DNA of 64,000 nt from Rhizobium sp. Leaf371 (GCF_001424045.1 NZ_LMQB01000012.1:355637-419636); one strand, 5' to 3'; counted from the stretch's first letter, positions 52,025 to 62,529 are shown. Made by a program: numbers and translations. Notes: generated from the letters alone by a model not told the origin.

Positions 52025-54814
52025 ATGACCGACCTCCTTGTCCTCGCCGCCTTCGTCTTTTCGTTTCTGGCCTTTGCCCGGACGCGCCAGGCCCATGAGC
52101 GCTTCACCCGCGACATCGCCTTCCTCCAGTCCGAGGTCGCGCGTCTCTCCGCCGACCGCCCGCAAGCCGCACTTGCGGCAGGCGCGGCAATGGAGGTCGT
52201 GGTGGTGGATGAGAACAACGAGGTCGATGGCGCAACGGCAAGCGAGGCCGTGATCGAGCCCGAGACGCTGGAGGCCGGGGAGCCGCCCGCGCCGCCGCCG
52301 GAAACCGAGCCGCAAAAGCCGCGCGAATCCTTCGAAAGCTGGCTCGGCGCGCGTTGGGCCGTCTGGGTCGGCGGCATCGCTCTGGCGCTGGGCGGTATTT
52401 TCCTGGTCAAGGTCTCGATCGATGCCGGGCTGTTGAGCCCGGCCGTGCGGCTCGTGCTGGCCGCGCTGTTCGGCGCGGGCCTGATGGCGGGCGGCGAGAT
52501 GATCCTGAGGCGCGGCTCCGTCGAAGGGGCGCGGCGGTTCGGCAATGCCATGATCCCAGGCATCCTGACCGCGGCCGGCGCGGTGACGATCCTCGGCGCG
52601 ATCTTTGCGGCGCATGCGGTCTACGCGTTCATCGGACCGACGACCGCCTTCGTTCTCATGGGGCTGGTCTCGTTCTTCGTGCTCTTCCTGTCGCTGCGCC
52701 ACGGACAGGCGCTGGCGGGGTTGGGTCTCGCCGCCTCGCTCGTTACGCCGCTGTTGATCGATGCCGACGATCCTTCTCCCTGGAGCCTCTTTGCCTTCCT
52801 GTCGCTGGTGTGGCTCGCCTCCATGGCCACCGCACGGATCGGTCGCTGGCGCATCGTGCCGGCTCTCGCCAATATCGGCCTCGCGCTCTGGGGCACGGTC
52901 TATCTGATCGCGGCAGATCCGGCCGTCACCCTGCCGGTCTCCCTCTCGCTGCTCGTCCTCATCTTCGGTCATGCTTTCGTGTGGCCGGCCGGCGCCGACG
53001 ATGCGGAGCCCGAGACCGTCGAAGACGACCATCCTGTCCCGGAGCCAACCGAACCGACCGGCGAGGTCGCCGAGGTCCCAGCCGAAGGCCCCGTCGCCGT
53101 GCCGCCGCGCCGCGCCGCGCCCTGGCGCCGCCTGCTGCTGCCACGCCACGCGCCCATCATTCTCACCGGCGCCTTTGCCGTCTTGATGACCGGCCTCTCG
53201 CTCATCGGGCCGCTGACGGAGACCATCGGCAATCCGACCTATGAATTCCTGGCGGTCACCGCCGCCCTCGGCCTCCTCGGCGCCTTGCGCGTGCGCGCCG
53301 TTTCGGCCGCACTGGCAGCGGGTCTCATGGCCGTGCTCGGTGTCTCCACGCTCGCCACCTTGCCGCAGCTTCTGGAACTCTCCAGCATCGGCGTCGTCGC
53401 CGACCGGCCGTTTTCGACGTCGTCCTTTGCGGCGCTCAGCCTTGCGACCATCTTCATCGCGCTCTGCGCCTTCGCGCTGCACCGTCATTCCGGAAGAGCG
53501 CGCTTCGCCATGCTGTGGGCAGGGCTGGCGGCCGTCACGTCGGTCGCCTGTGTCGGGCTCTCCTTCCTGATTCTCGGCACCTATGCGTTCGATCCGCTGC
53601 ATGGCCTGGCCGCGACGGTCGCCGCGGTCGCCTTCCTCACGCTGGCGGAGCTGTTCTTTCGCCGCGATGCACGCCTGCCGCCGGTGGCGCAGGGGTTGCT
53701 GCTGGCCGGCGCGCTCGGCCATCTCGTCATTGCCGCGCACGCGCTGTCGGACGGATTGGGAACGGTGCTCGCAATGGCGGTCTTCGCCGCTGCCTTCATC
53801 GCGGCCACGAAGGTTCGCAACTGGGTGGCGCTGCCCTGGGTCGGCGCTCTCGGCTTCGTTCTGGTGCTCGCGCGCATCGGCTGGGAGCCGACCATCGTCG
53901 GACCGCTCGCCCTTGGCCGCACGCCCGTGTTCAACGCGCTGCTGCCGGGTTACGGCGTTCCCGCGCTGCTCGCGCTCGGGTCGGCCTATGCGCTGCGCGA
54001 CTGGCCGTCCGACCGGCTGCGGAACGCGCTGCAGGCCATCGCCAGCCTGTTCGCCCTGCTGACGCTCGCCATCCTCGTGCGTCACGCCATGAATGGCGGC
54101 CAGTTGCAGGGCGGGGCACCGTCGCTCGCCGAACAGTCGATCTACACGCTGCTGGTCATCGGCGGTTCGGCCATCCTGATGCGGCTCGATCTCAGTCGTC
54201 CCGGCTCGTTCCTGCGCTATGGAAGCATCGGCCTCGGCGTCCTCTCGTTGCTGATGACGTTGTCGGCCCATCTCTTTGTCCTCAACCCCTATCTGACCGG
54301 CGAGATGCTCGGCCCCTATCCGCTGTTCGATCTCCTGCTGATCGGCTATCTCCTGCCGGGTCTTGCCTATGCCGGTCTCGCGCGCGTGGCGGTCGGCCGG
54401 CGCCCGCCGGTCTTCGTCGCGGCCCTCGCGACGGCTGCGGCTCTGCTGGCCTTCGCCTGGGCCACGCTGTCGGTGCGCCGTGCCTGGCAGGGGCCGGGGA
54501 TTGCCGACTGGAAGGGCTTCCTGGCGGGCGAGACCTATACCTATTCGGTCGTCTGGCTCGTCCTCGGCGTGGTTCTGCTCGTCGCCAGCCTTCGCTTCCA
54601 CAGCCGCGTCATGCGCATCGTGTCCGGCGTGCTCGTCTTCGTGACGGTGCTCAAGGTCTTCCTGTTCGACATGGCCAATCTGGAAGGACTGCTCCGGGCC
54701 CTGTCCTTCATCGGCCTCGGCCTCGTGCTCATCGGCATCGGGCTGTTCTATCAGAAGGTCCTCACATCGCGGCCGAAACAGGCCGACGATGCGCCGGCGG
54801 GAACAGACCCATGA
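52025..54814 (+). CDS. DUF2339 polytopic membrane protein
   Basis: The 929-residue protein is very hydrophobic, with more than twenty predicted helices starting after a cytoplasmic N-terminal part (20-120) that includes a short coiled coil and an acidic, Pro/Glu-rich linker ending in SWLGARWAVWVGGIALALGG, the hallmark of DUF2339. A second charged Pro-rich linker interrupts the helices near 330-375. The family's function is unknown; it is common in alphaproteobacterial envelopes. Its stop overlaps the start of the HD hydrolase gene (ATGA). Confidence 0.87.
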   Translation: MTDLLVLAAFVFSFLAFARTRQAHERFTRDIAFLQSEVARLSADRPQAALAAGAAMEVVVVDENNEVDGATASEAVIEPETLEAGEPPAPPPETEPQKPRESFESWLGARWAVWVGGIALALGGIFLVKVSIDAGLLSPAVRLVLAALFGAGLMAGGEMILRRGSVEGARRFGNAMIPGILTAAGAVTILGAIFAAHAVYAFIGPTTAFVLMGLVSFFVLFLSLRHGQALAGLGLAASLVTPLLIDADDPSPWSLFAFLSLVWLASMATARIGRWRIVPALANIGLALWGTVYLIAADPAVTLPVSLSLLVLIFGHAFVWPAGADDAEPETVEDDHPVPEPTEPTGEVAEVPAEGPVAVPPRRAAPWRRLLLPRHAPIILTGAFAVLMTGLSLIGPLTETIGNPTYEFLAVTAALGLLGALRVRAVSAALAAGLMAVLGVSTLATLPQLLELSSIGVVADRPFSTSSFAALSLATIFIALCAFALHRHSGRARFAMLWAGLAAVTSVACVGLSFLILGTYAFDPLHGLAATVAAVAFLTLAELFFRRDARLPPVAQGLLLAGALGHLVIAAHALSDGLGTVLAMAVFAAAFIAATKVRNWVALPWVGALGFVLVLARIGWEPTIVGPLALGRTPVFNALLPGYGVPALLALGSAYALRDWPSDRLRNALQAIASLFALLTLAILVRHAMNGGQLQGGAPSLAEQSIYTLLVIGGSAILMRLDLSRPGSFLRYGSIGLGVLSLLMTLSAHLFVLNPYLTGEMLGPYPLFDLLLIGYLLPGLAYAGLARVAVGRRPPVFVAALATAAALLAFAWATLSVRRAWQGPGIADWKGFLAGETYTYSVVWLVLGVVLLVASLRFHSRVMRIVSGVLVFVTVLKVFLFDMANLEGLLRALSFIGLGLVLIGIGLFYQKVLTSRPKQADDAPAGTDP

Positions 54815-55497
54815 CGCCCACCGGGAGACAGTCCGAGGTCGTGGCCTCACCCGGCCTCACCGCCGCCTTCGCCCCTTTCGAGGATTTGGCCGGAGCACTG
54901 CTTGCCGAAGGGGCGGCGGGCGATGACGGCTCGCACGATGCGGCGCATCTGATCCGCGTCTGGCGCAATGTCTGCCGCCTGCAGGCGGAGGAGGGCGGCG
55001 ACCTGCGTCTGCTGTGCGCGGCGGTGCTGCTGCATGACGGGGTGGCGGTGGAGAAGAACGCGCCCAACCGCGCAAACGCCTCCCGGCTGTCGGCGGAGAA
55101 GGCCCGCGGGCTTCTGGCAGGCCTTCGCTGGAGCGCGTCTGATATCGATGCGGTCGCCCACGCCGTCCTCACGCACAGCTTCTCGGCCGGCATTCCGCCG
55201 GAAACGCTGGAGGCAAAAATTCTTCAGGATGCGGACAGGCTCGATGCGATCGGCATGATCGGTGCCGCCCGCTGCTTCTACATCGCCGGGCGTCTCGGCA
55301 GCGGTCTCTACGATCCGGTCGATCCCCTTGCCCAGCACCGTCCGCTCGACGACAAGGCCTTCGCGCTCGATCATTTCGAGGTCAAGCTCTTCAAACTCGC
55401 CGCCAATTTCCAGACCGGGAGCGGCCGGCGCATGGCCGGGGAACGGCAGCAGCGTCTGCGCACCGTCGTCGACATGCTGATGCAGGAAATCGGCTGA
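54811..55497 (+). CDS. HD-domain phosphohydrolase (YedJ-like)
   Basis: The 228-residue cytosolic protein has an HD domain: SHDAAHLIRVWRN (first His-Asp), AAVLLHD (metal site HD), and LQDADRLDAIG further on. It resembles small uncharacterised HD hydrolases such as YedJ. The ATG overlaps the TGA of the DUF2339 gene, so translation is coupled; a larger open frame starting at 53515 is an artefact of that gene's other frame. The substrate is unknown. Confidence 0.85.
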   Translation: MTPTGRQSEVVASPGLTAAFAPFEDLAGALLAEGAAGDDGSHDAAHLIRVWRNVCRLQAEEGGDLRLLCAAVLLHDGVAVEKNAPNRANASRLSAEKARGLLAGLRWSASDIDAVAHAVLTHSFSAGIPPETLEAKILQDADRLDAIGMIGAARCFYIAGRLGSGLYDPVDPLAQHRPLDDKAFALDHFEVKLFKLAANFQTGSGRRMAGERQQRLRTVVDMLMQEIG

Positions 55498-55651
55498 TCC
55501 GGACAAGCGCCGTGTCCAGCGTCGTCGCCTGTTCAAGCGTTAACCGCGACTTCTGAAAGGAGACGCGAATATTTGACTTGGTGTCATCGCGATGATGTTG
55601 TGTCCGGGAGCGTCACCTTTCACGACGTGACCGGAAACGGCTGCCAGCGGG

Positions 55652-56785
55652 ATGTCCATGCGCGCCACCAGACACATTGCGAGCCTCGATGGCCTGAGAG
55701 GCATCGCCGCCTTTCTGGTGGTCGTCTCGCACGTCGCTCTTCTGTATCCGCATCTGCCGGGATGGTTCTCGCTGAATATCGGCGCGGAGGCGGTGGAGAT
55801 CTTCTTCGCGCTCAGCGGTTTCCTCATGGCTAGCCTCTACGCGGCGCGCCCGATCGATCGGGTGGCCGCCACCGATTATCTCGTGCACCGCTTCGCCCGT
55901 ATCTATCCGGTCTATCTCGTCGCCGTGCTGTTCGTGGTGTTTCTGTCGTCCGTCCCGGGCCTCGATTACATCCATCCGATCGAGGGTCCGGTGGAGATCC
56001 TCAGGCATGTCGTCCTGCTCGGCTCGTCCGGCGTCTTCTGGTCGGTGCCGCCGGAAATCCAGTTCTACTTCTTCTTCCTGCTGGTCTGGCTGTGCCTGTC
56101 CAATCCGAGGAAGTACCGGTTTCTCGCCCTGTTCCTGACCGTGTGCCTGATGCTGGATGCCGTCTTCGATTTCCCCGGGCCGGGCATCCTGCTGCCCTCC
56201 AAGATTCATTTCTTCCTGTCGGGTGTCGCCGCCGGCCTTCTCTTCGCATCCGGGCGCCTGCGGCCGACGGGCCCGGCCGTCGGCATCGCGACCCTGGCTC
56301 TGCTCGGCTTCGTCTTCCTGTCGAAGATGCTGATGTGGCGCGACCAGCATGACGGCTGGGGGCTGGTCATGGCCGTCACGGCGGGCGTCATCGTCTTCCT
56401 GACGGCGCAGGAACACACCCTGTCGAGAGCCGTGCTCGCGAGCCCGCCTTTGCGGTTCCTCGGCAAGATCAGCTTCTCGCTCTACCTCTTCCACGTGCCG
56501 GTCATGTTCCTGTCGATGAAGACCCTCGGCATGTTCCTGCCCGGTGCCGTCTCGGTCGTGCTGGCCGTCGGCATCGCCGTCGTCTTTGCCACCTTCTCCT
56601 ATCATCTGGTCGAGGACCCGGCCCGCCGCTGGCTGGTGGAGGGCTGGAAACGGCATCGCGCCGGCCAGGTCGATGGTCTGGCCCGGCCCAGCGAGACGCA
56701 GGCCAGGGAGGCCCACACGAGAGACGCGCACCCCAGAGATGCGCAATCAAGAAACCCGAATGGAAGAATGCCATCGACGGCGTGA
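55652..56785 (+). CDS. Acyltransferase 3 family membrane protein
   Basis: The 377-residue protein begins HIASLDGLRGIAAFLVVVSHV and has EIFFALSGFLMASLY, RFARIYPVYLV and a late FSLYLFHVPVM helix, all typical of OafA-type acyltransferases. The C-terminal 30 residues are hydrophilic with a small repeat (REAHTRDAHPRDAQ). It lies outside the EPS locus proper but may act on the same or another surface glycan. ATGs at 55652 and 55658 are both possible starts. Confidence 0.87.
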   Translation: MSMRATRHIASLDGLRGIAAFLVVVSHVALLYPHLPGWFSLNIGAEAVEIFFALSGFLMASLYAARPIDRVAATDYLVHRFARIYPVYLVAVLFVVFLSSVPGLDYIHPIEGPVEILRHVVLLGSSGVFWSVPPEIQFYFFFLLVWLCLSNPRKYRFLALFLTVCLMLDAVFDFPGPGILLPSKIHFFLSGVAAGLLFASGRLRPTGPAVGIATLALLGFVFLSKMLMWRDQHDGWGLVMAVTAGVIVFLTAQEHTLSRAVLASPPLRFLGKISFSLYLFHVPVMFLSMKTLGMFLPGAVSVVLAVGIAVVFATFSYHLVEDPARRWLVEGWKRHRAGQVDGLARPSETQAREAHTRDAHPRDAQSRNPNGRMPSTA

Positions 56786-56836
56786 TCCTTCGGCGGTTAG
56801 AAGGATGCACCAAGCCGCCGTCGGAGGACCGCCCAG

Positions 56837-57712
56837 ATGCCGCAAAGTTCCCAGATACCCCTGGACGCCCGTGTCACAGCTCTCAACATCCATCCGCTGA
56901 AGAGCGGTCGGGCGATGCCTGTCGATGAGGCCGATGTCGGGTATGACGGTCTTGCCGGTGACCGCCGCTTCATGCTGGTCGATCCGGACGGCACGTTCAT
57001 CACCCAGCGGGAATGCCAGACACTGGCGCAGATTTCGGCCGTGCCGCAGGCGGGCGGTGTCGATCTGAAGAAGGGCGCTGCCAGCCTGTCGGTGCGGTTT
57101 GCCGGCGACCGGCGCATGATGGTCCGCGTCTGGTCGAGCAGCGTCGATGCGGCCTGCGCCGACGATGCCGCAAACGAGACCCTGTCCTCCTGGCTCGGTC
57201 GCCCCGTCCGCCTCGTTCACATGGACGACAAGGCCGAGCGCGCGGTCGGTGCGGAATGGGCGGGCGCGCCCGCGTCCGTCGGTTTTGCTGACGGGTTCCC
57301 AATCCTGATCACGACGACCGGTTCGCTCGATGCTCTCAACCGGACGCTTGCGTCGCTGAACCAGCCAAGCGTCGGCATGGACAGATTCCGCACCAACATC
57401 CTCATCGATCACGACGGGCCATGGGACGAGGACCTTTGGGAAGCGATCGAGATCGGCGGCATCCGCTTCGATCTCGTCAAACCCTGCACCCGCTGCATCA
57501 TGACGACGCAGGATCAGAAGACAGGCGAGCGGACGGGTGGAAATCCGATCGAGGCCTTGCGCGTGGAGCGCATGTCGGCCGACCGCCGGATTGCCGGCGT
57601 CTTGTTCGGCTGGAATGCGGTGCCGCGCGGCACGGGGCCCATCGCCGTGGGGGCGCCCGTCCGCATTCTTGCGACCCGCAGCGAGCGCTGGCCTATGAAG
57701 CGTCGCGGCTGA
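56837..57712 (+). CDS. MOSC domain protein
   Basis: The 291-residue protein has the N-terminal MOSC beta-barrel (VTALNIHPLKSGRAM, then GDRRFMLVDPDGTFITQRE) and the C-terminal MOSC domain with the conserved cysteine in KPCTRCIMTT. The family handles the molybdenum cofactor and reduces N-hydroxylated compounds in mARC- or YcbX-like enzymes. GGAGG nine bases upstream supports the ATG. Its 3' end overlaps the convergent VanZ-like gene by 20 bp. Confidence 0.9.
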   Translation: MPQSSQIPLDARVTALNIHPLKSGRAMPVDEADVGYDGLAGDRRFMLVDPDGTFITQRECQTLAQISAVPQAGGVDLKKGAASLSVRFAGDRRMMVRVWSSSVDAACADDAANETLSSWLGRPVRLVHMDDKAERAVGAEWAGAPASVGFADGFPILITTTGSLDALNRTLASLNQPSVGMDRFRTNILIDHDGPWDEDLWEAIEIGGIRFDLVKPCTRCIMTTQDQKTGERTGGNPIEALRVERMSADRRIAGVLFGWNAVPRGTGPIAVGAPVRILATRSERWPMKRRG

Positions 57713-58097
57713 TCTTTCGCCCGGCGGGGTCCGGCGCCCGGTCGTCGGAGGAAAACCACCGCCGGCGGGCGACCAGCGCCAGCTTGCCGAGCGCGAGGCC
57801 GACCACGCTCCCGATCGATTTCACCACCGCGTCGGAGACCTCTGCATGCCGGGTCGGCGAGATCCATTGCAGCATCTCGATGAAGAAGGCGGCGGCGATG
57901 AGGAACACGGCGAGGGAGAGCCAGCGGCGCGGATAGGCGATCGCGAAGATCGCTCCCGCCAGAGCAAAGGCCGCAGCCCGGTCGATACCGACCTCCGTGA
58001 CGGTATGCGGTCGCCAGCCGATGGGCGAGACCGTGACGAAGACCAGGACGAGGAGGGCAGCCCAGGCGGCTGCACGAAACAGGGAGCGCAGTGTCAT
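57693..58097 (-). CDS. VanZ-like small membrane protein
   Basis: The 134-residue product has four hydrophobic helices and the VanZ-like pattern SPIGWRP, DRAAAFALAG, FFIEMLQWISPTRHAEVSD. The last segment (E-x-x-Q and the R-x-x-x-x-x-D motif) is the family hallmark. The function is unknown; relatives of VanZ affect teicoplanin resistance or envelope integrity. Its end overlaps the MOSC gene. Confidence 0.8.
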   Translation of the reverse strand: MTLRSLFRAAAWAALLVLVFVTVSPIGWRPHTVTEVGIDRAAAFALAGAIFAIAYPRRWLSLAVFLIAAAFFIEMLQWISPTRHAEVSDAVVKSIGSVVGLALGKLALVARRRWFSSDDRAPDPAGRKISRDAS

Positions 58098-58301
58098 CGG
58101 ACCGTCATAGAGCCTGCGGGCCTATGTTGCAATGCACACTGGCGTGTTCGCTGTTGCAGCATGAACGAAATGGTGTCCTTGACGTCATCCGATCAATCCG
58201 ATTGATCCGTTCGTCACGCGAATTCACTTTCGATCCTGCTTTCGCTCGCCTAATCTTCATAGCTTGCCTTGCCTGCACGGCACACCCTCCGGAGCCCGAC
58301 C

Positions 58302-59549
58302 ATGTCCGCCGCCATCCCGTCCGTTGCCGTCCCGCCCGGTACCACCCCCCGCCGAGGCTTGCCATGGCTCATCCTCGTTTCGGGTTCGCTGGTGGCGATG
58401 CTCACCTTCGGGCCGCGCTCGGCCATGGGCTTCTTCCAACTGCCCATGCTGGCGGATCTCGGCTGGGACCGCACGACCTTTGGCCTCGCCATGGCCCTGC
58501 AGAACCTCTGCTGGGGCCTGAGCCAGCCCTTCTTCGGCGCGATGGCCGACAAATACGGCACGTGGCGGGTGCTGGCGCTGTCGGGCGCGCTGTACGCGAC
58601 AGGCCTGATCGTCATGGCCTTCGCCACGGCGCCGGTCTGGCTGCATGTCGGGGGCGGCGTGCTGGTCGGGCTGGCCGTCGGCGCAGGGTCTTTCGGCACG
58701 GTCCTCTCGGCCTTTGCCCGCAACGTCACGCCGGAGCAGCGCTCCATGGCGTTCGGCATCGGCACAGCCGCGGGCTCCGCCGGCATGTTCCTGTTCGCGC
58801 CGCTGAGCCAGGGCCTCGTCTCGGCCTTCGGCTGGTCCGACAGCCTTGTCTATCTCGGCCTCATGATGCTGGTCGTGCCGCTCGTCGCCATTCCCCTGCG
58901 CGGCAACGCCACGTCCGGCTCGCAGAAACAGTCGGTCTACAAACAGTCGATCGGCGAGGCGTTGAAGGAGGCGCTCGGCCACAAGAGTTACCTTCTGCTC
59001 GTGTCCGGCTTCTTCGTCTGCGGCTATCAGATCGCCTTCATCACCGCGCACTTTCCCGCCTATATCGGCGACATCGGCATCGATGCGCGCTACGCCGTCA
59101 TCGCGCTCGCGCTCATCGGCTTCTTCAACGTCATCGGCTCGCTGTCGGCGGGCGTCATCGGGCAGCGATATTCCAAGCCCTATCTTCTCTCTCTGATCTA
59201 TATCGGCCGTTCGATCATCGTCGCGGCTTTCCTCCTGCTGCCGCAATCGCCGCTGAGCGTCATCCTCTTCGCCATCGCCATGGGTCTGCTCTGGCTATCG
59301 ACCGTGCCGCCGACGAATGCCCTGGTGGCCATCATGTTCGGCACGCGCCATCTCGGCCTGCTCGGCGGCATCGTCTTCCTGTCGCACCAGCTCGGCTCGT
59401 TCCTCGGCGTGTGGATGGGCGGCTATCTCTACGATCATTTCGGATCCTATGATCCGGTCTGGTGGATCGGCGTCGCCCTTGGGCTCGCCGCCGCCGTCGT
59501 CAACTGGCCCATCGAGGAAAAAGCCGTCACCCGGCCGGCGATGGCGTGA
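58302..59549 (+). CDS. MFS transporter (OxlT/MCT-like)
   Basis: The 415-residue protein has twelve predicted helices, MADKYGTWRVLALSG as the loop 2-3 motif, and a paired second half with GVIGQRYSKPYLLSLIYIGRS. The first helix region (FGPRSAMGFFQLPML) recalls the monocarboxylate/oxalate-formate group. The ATG at 58302 is chosen for GGAG seven bases upstream. The substrate cannot be predicted. A short hairpin with T-run follows before nadA. Confidence 0.87.
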   Translation: MSAAIPSVAVPPGTTPRRGLPWLILVSGSLVAMLTFGPRSAMGFFQLPMLADLGWDRTTFGLAMALQNLCWGLSQPFFGAMADKYGTWRVLALSGALYATGLIVMAFATAPVWLHVGGGVLVGLAVGAGSFGTVLSAFARNVTPEQRSMAFGIGTAAGSAGMFLFAPLSQGLVSAFGWSDSLVYLGLMMLVVPLVAIPLRGNATSGSQKQSVYKQSIGEALKEALGHKSYLLLVSGFFVCGYQIAFITAHFPAYIGDIGIDARYAVIALALIGFFNVIGSLSAGVIGQRYSKPYLLSLIYIGRSIIVAAFLLLPQSPLSVILFAIAMGLLWLSTVPPTNALVAIMFGTRHLGLLGGIVFLSHQLGSFLGVWMGGYLYDHFGSYDPVWWIGVALGLAAAVVNWPIEEKAVTRPAMA

Positions 59550-59641
59550 CGCACCCGCCCGAGGCGGTCGCTTATGCTCGACCTGATAAAAAGCCTGTCC
59601 GGCCGTCTTGATATCCGTCACAAAACTTTCTAATTCAGCAG

Positions 59642-59665
59642 AACCGGCAATGCCGGTTTTGTTTT
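59642..59665 (+). terminator. Short rho-independent terminator before the nad operon
   Basis: AACCGG pairs with CCGGTT around CAATG and is followed by TTTGTTTT. It would end transcription from the MFS gene. The stem is only six to seven pairs. Confidence 0.6.
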
Positions 59666-59673
59666 GGCCCGTT

Positions 59674-59692
59674 TATGCTCATTATGAGTATA
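59674..59692. promoter_or_regulatory. Palindromic operator upstream of nadABC (NadQ-type candidate)
   Basis: TATGCTCAT-T-ATGAGTATA is a near-perfect 19-bp palindrome (one mismatch in nine pairs) 39 bp before the nadA start. In alphaproteobacteria the nadABC operon is repressed by NadQ. The position and symmetry fit such an operator, but I am recalling the consensus, not comparing it. Confidence 0.65.
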
Positions 59693-59730
59693 TGCGATGT
59701 CGTGGTGGAGCGGCGGAGAGGGAGGACGGC

Positions 59731-60810
59731 ATGACGCAGGCAGTTCATTCAAGGGACGATGGAGCGCCGCGGCACCTGCCGACGGCTGCCGAGCGCTTCG
59801 GCGTGCGCCCGATGCCGGACCTCGCCTTCACGCCCGAGATTGCCCGCGAGACGGAGCATCTCTACCGCAAGGTCAGCGATTTCATCCCCGCCTTCGAATG
59901 GCCGGTCTATGCGCCCTATGTCGCCGCCATCAACCGGCTGAAGCGGGAGCGAGGTGCCGTTATCCTCGCCCACAACTACCAGACGCCCGAGATCTTCCAC
60001 TGCGTGGCCGATATCGTCGGGGATTCCCTTCAGCTTGCCCGCGACGCGACGCGGGTGGATGCCGAGATCATCGTTCAGTGCGGCGTGCACTTCATGGCCG
60101 AGACGTCGAAACTCCTCAACCCGCAGAAGACGGTGCTCATTCCCGATTCCCGCGCCGGCTGCTCCCTGTCGGAATCGATCACTGGCGCCGATGTCCGCCT
60201 GTTGAAGCAGCGCTATCCCGGCGTGCCGGTCGTGACCTACGTCAACACCTCCGCCGACGTGAAGGCCGAGACCGACATCTGCTGCACCTCGTCCAACGTG
60301 CTGGCCATCGTGGAAAGCCTGGAGAGCGACACCGTCCTCTGCATCCCCGACGAATACCTGGCGATGAACGTCGCCAGGCAGACCAAAAAGACGATCCTCA
60401 CCTGGAAGGGGCATTGCGAGGTGCACGAGCGCTTCACGGCCGCCGAACTGCTTGCCTACAAGGCCGCGCATCCCGGCATCGAGATCATCGGCCACCCCGA
60501 ATGCCATCCGGACGTGATCGCGGTCTGCGATTTCGCGGGCTCCACCGCCGGCATGATCTCCTACGTCAAGGACAAGCGCCCGCCGAAGGTTCTGCTGGTC
60601 ACCGAATGCTCCATGGCCTCCAACATCCAGGCGGAGGTCGAGGGCGTCGAGTTCGTCAAGCCGTGCAACCTCTGTCCGCACATGAAGCGCATCACCCTGC
60701 CGAAGATCCTCGACAGCCTGTTGACCATGACGGACGAGGTGCTGATCGATCCCGAGATCGCCGACCGCGCGCGGCTGGCCGTCGAACGGATGATCAACCT
60801 CAAGCAGTAG
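59731..60810 (+). CDS. nadA: Quinolinate synthase
   Basis: NadA condenses iminoaspartate and dihydroxyacetone phosphate to quinolinate using a 4Fe-4S cluster. The 359-residue protein has [29 protein letters not shown] with Cys117, TECSMASN with Cys293 and CNLCPHMKR with Cys312/Cys315, which include the three cluster ligands. The ATG at 59731 has GGGAGG upstream and is far better than the frame's earlier starts. It heads the de novo NAD operon nadA-nadB-nadC. Confidence 0.97.
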   Translation: MTQAVHSRDDGAPRHLPTAAERFGVRPMPDLAFTPEIARETEHLYRKVSDFIPAFEWPVYAPYVAAINRLKRERGAVILAHNYQTPEIFHCVADIVGDSLQLARDATRVDAEIIVQCGVHFMAETSKLLNPQKTVLIPDSRAGCSLSESITGADVRLLKQRYPGVPVVTYVNTSADVKAETDICCTSSNVLAIVESLESDTVLCIPDEYLAMNVARQTKKTILTWKGHCEVHERFTAAELLAYKAAHPGIEIIGHPECHPDVIAVCDFAGSTAGMISYVKDKRPPKVLLVTECSMASNIQAEVEGVEFVKPCNLCPHMKRITLPKILDSLLTMTDEVLIDPEIADRARLAVERMINLKQ

Positions 60811-60901
60811 CGCTCCAGGCCATCCGTCGTCTCGGACAAGAGGGATGGCGGAGGCCTGCGAGACGCGAGATGGCCTCACGGAGGCGGCGGAGGAGACTGC
60901 C

Positions 60902-62500
60902 ATGCTGACCGATCATTTTCGTCCCCAGTCCTTCAACGGCATCGATGACATCGTCATCGTCGGCGCCGGGCTGGCCGGCCTGTTCTGCGCGCTGAAGCTC
61001 AGTCCGCGCCCGGTCACGGTGCTGGCGGCCGCACCCATCGGCCATGGCGCCTCCTCGGCCTGGGCGCAGGGCGGGATCGCCGCGGCCATGAGCCCGGGCG
61101 ATTCGATCGACAGCCACGTGGCCGATACGCTGGCGGCCGGGGCCGGCATTGTCGACGAGAAGATGGCCCGTGGCATGGTCGCGGAAGGTCCGGCCCGCAT
61201 CCACGATCTCCTCGCCTATGGCGTGCCCTTCGATCGCGATCTGGAAGGGCATCTGCTGCTCTCGCGCGAGGCCGCGCATTCGGAGCGGCGCATCGTCCGC
61301 GTCAAGGGCGACATGGCCGGGCGCGCCATCATGGAGGCGCTGATCGCCACCGTCCGGGCAACGCCCTCGATCCGCGTCATGGAAGGCTATGTCGTGGAGG
61401 ATCTGATCCGCGAGGGCCGCTTCGTCGCCGGCGTCATCGCCCGGCCGGATGCCGGACAGTCGCGAACCCGCGTCTCCTTCCCGGCGCGCGCCGTCGTCCT
61501 CTGCTCGGGCGGCGTCGGTCATCTCTTTGCGGTCACCACCAACCCGCGCGAGGCGAGCGGGCAGGGCGTCGGCATGGCGGCCCGCGCCGGCGCGATCATC
61601 GCCGATCCCGAATTCGTCCAGTTCCACCCGACCGCGATCGACATCGGCCGCGACCCCGCGCCGCTCGCAACCGAAGCCCTTCGCGGCGACGGGGCGCATC
61701 TCGTCAACGGCGCCGGCCACCGCTTCATGCGCGCCATCCACCCCGACGGCGAGCTTGCGCCGCGCGACATCGTCTCGCGCGGGGTGTTTGCCGAAGTCTC
61801 CGCGGGCCGTGGCGCCTTCCTCGATTGCCGCGAGGCCATCGGCGACCATTTCCCGCAGGCCTTCCCCACGGTCTATGCCTCCTGCAAGGCGGCCGGCATC
61901 GACCCGGTGACGCAGCCGATCCCGGTCGTGCCGGCCGTCCACTATCACATGGGCGGCATCCTCACCGACGCAGAGGGTCGCACCTCGATCGACGGGCTTT
62001 GGGCGGCGGGCGAGGTAACGTCCACCGGCGTCCATGGCGCCAACCGGCTTGCCTCGAACTCCCTGCTGGAGGCCGTCGTCTTCGCCGCCCGCATCGCCGA
62101 GAACATCCAGGGCATGCTGCCGGCGCCGCGCCAGGGCAACTGGGCCGGCAATGCCGGCGAGAGCGACGATCTCGTGACGGTCGAGGACAGCCCGCAACTC
62201 CGAAAACTCCGCCGCATCATGTCCGCCCATGCCGGCGTCATCCGCGATCGGGCGGGCCTGCTCACCGCCGCCCGCGCCATCGCAACGCTGGAGCGCGACA
62301 CGCCGCGGCTGCGCTTTGCCAACATCGTCACGACCGCCAAACTGATCGTGGCCGGCGCGCTTGCGCGCGAGGAAAGTCGCGGCGGTCATTTCCGCTCCGA
62401 TTTCCCCGAGCCGAACACCCGCTGGCAGCACCGGACCTTCCTGACGCTCGACGAGGCCGACCGGATCGTCGCCGACGCGACGGAAACCGCACTTGCCTGA
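60902..62500 (+). CDS. nadB: L-aspartate oxidase
   Basis: NadB oxidises L-aspartate to iminoaspartate for NadA. The 532-residue flavoprotein has the FAD motif [21 protein letters not shown], and the substrate-site segments [16 protein letters not shown] and the late [14 protein letters not shown]. The ATG at 60902 follows a GGAGGAG site; an ATG at 60845 would add 19 residues. It lies 91 bp after nadA and its stop overlaps a possible upstream start of nadC. Confidence 0.96.
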   Translation: MLTDHFRPQSFNGIDDIVIVGAGLAGLFCALKLSPRPVTVLAAAPIGHGASSAWAQGGIAAAMSPGDSIDSHVADTLAAGAGIVDEKMARGMVAEGPARIHDLLAYGVPFDRDLEGHLLLSREAAHSERRIVRVKGDMAGRAIMEALIATVRATPSIRVMEGYVVEDLIREGRFVAGVIARPDAGQSRTRVSFPARAVVLCSGGVGHLFAVTTNPREASGQGVGMAARAGAIIADPEFVQFHPTAIDIGRDPAPLATEALRGDGAHLVNGAGHRFMRAIHPDGELAPRDIVSRGVFAEVSAGRGAFLDCREAIGDHFPQAFPTVYASCKAAGIDPVTQPIPVVPAVHYHMGGILTDAEGRTSIDGLWAAGEVTSTGVHGANRLASNSLLEAVVFAARIAENIQGMLPAPRQGNWAGNAGESDDLVTVEDSPQLRKLRRIMSAHAGVIRDRAGLLTAARAIATLERDTPRLRFANIVTTAKLIVAGALAREESRGGHFRSDFPEPNTRWQHRTFLTLDEADRIVADATETALA

Positions 62501-62529
62501 TGCTAAAGCTTCCTTTCGAGAGACCCGCG

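Noticed and set aside
51920-54850. A 976-codon antisense frame over the DUF2339 gene
   Set aside because: Low-complexity Arg/Glu/Gln/Asp translation typical of the complement of a Leu/Ala/Val-rich membrane protein.
53515-55497. A 660-codon frame ending in the HD-domain protein
   Set aside because: Its first 430 codons are an out-of-frame reading of the DUF2339 gene. The true HD gene starts at the ATGA overlap at 54811.
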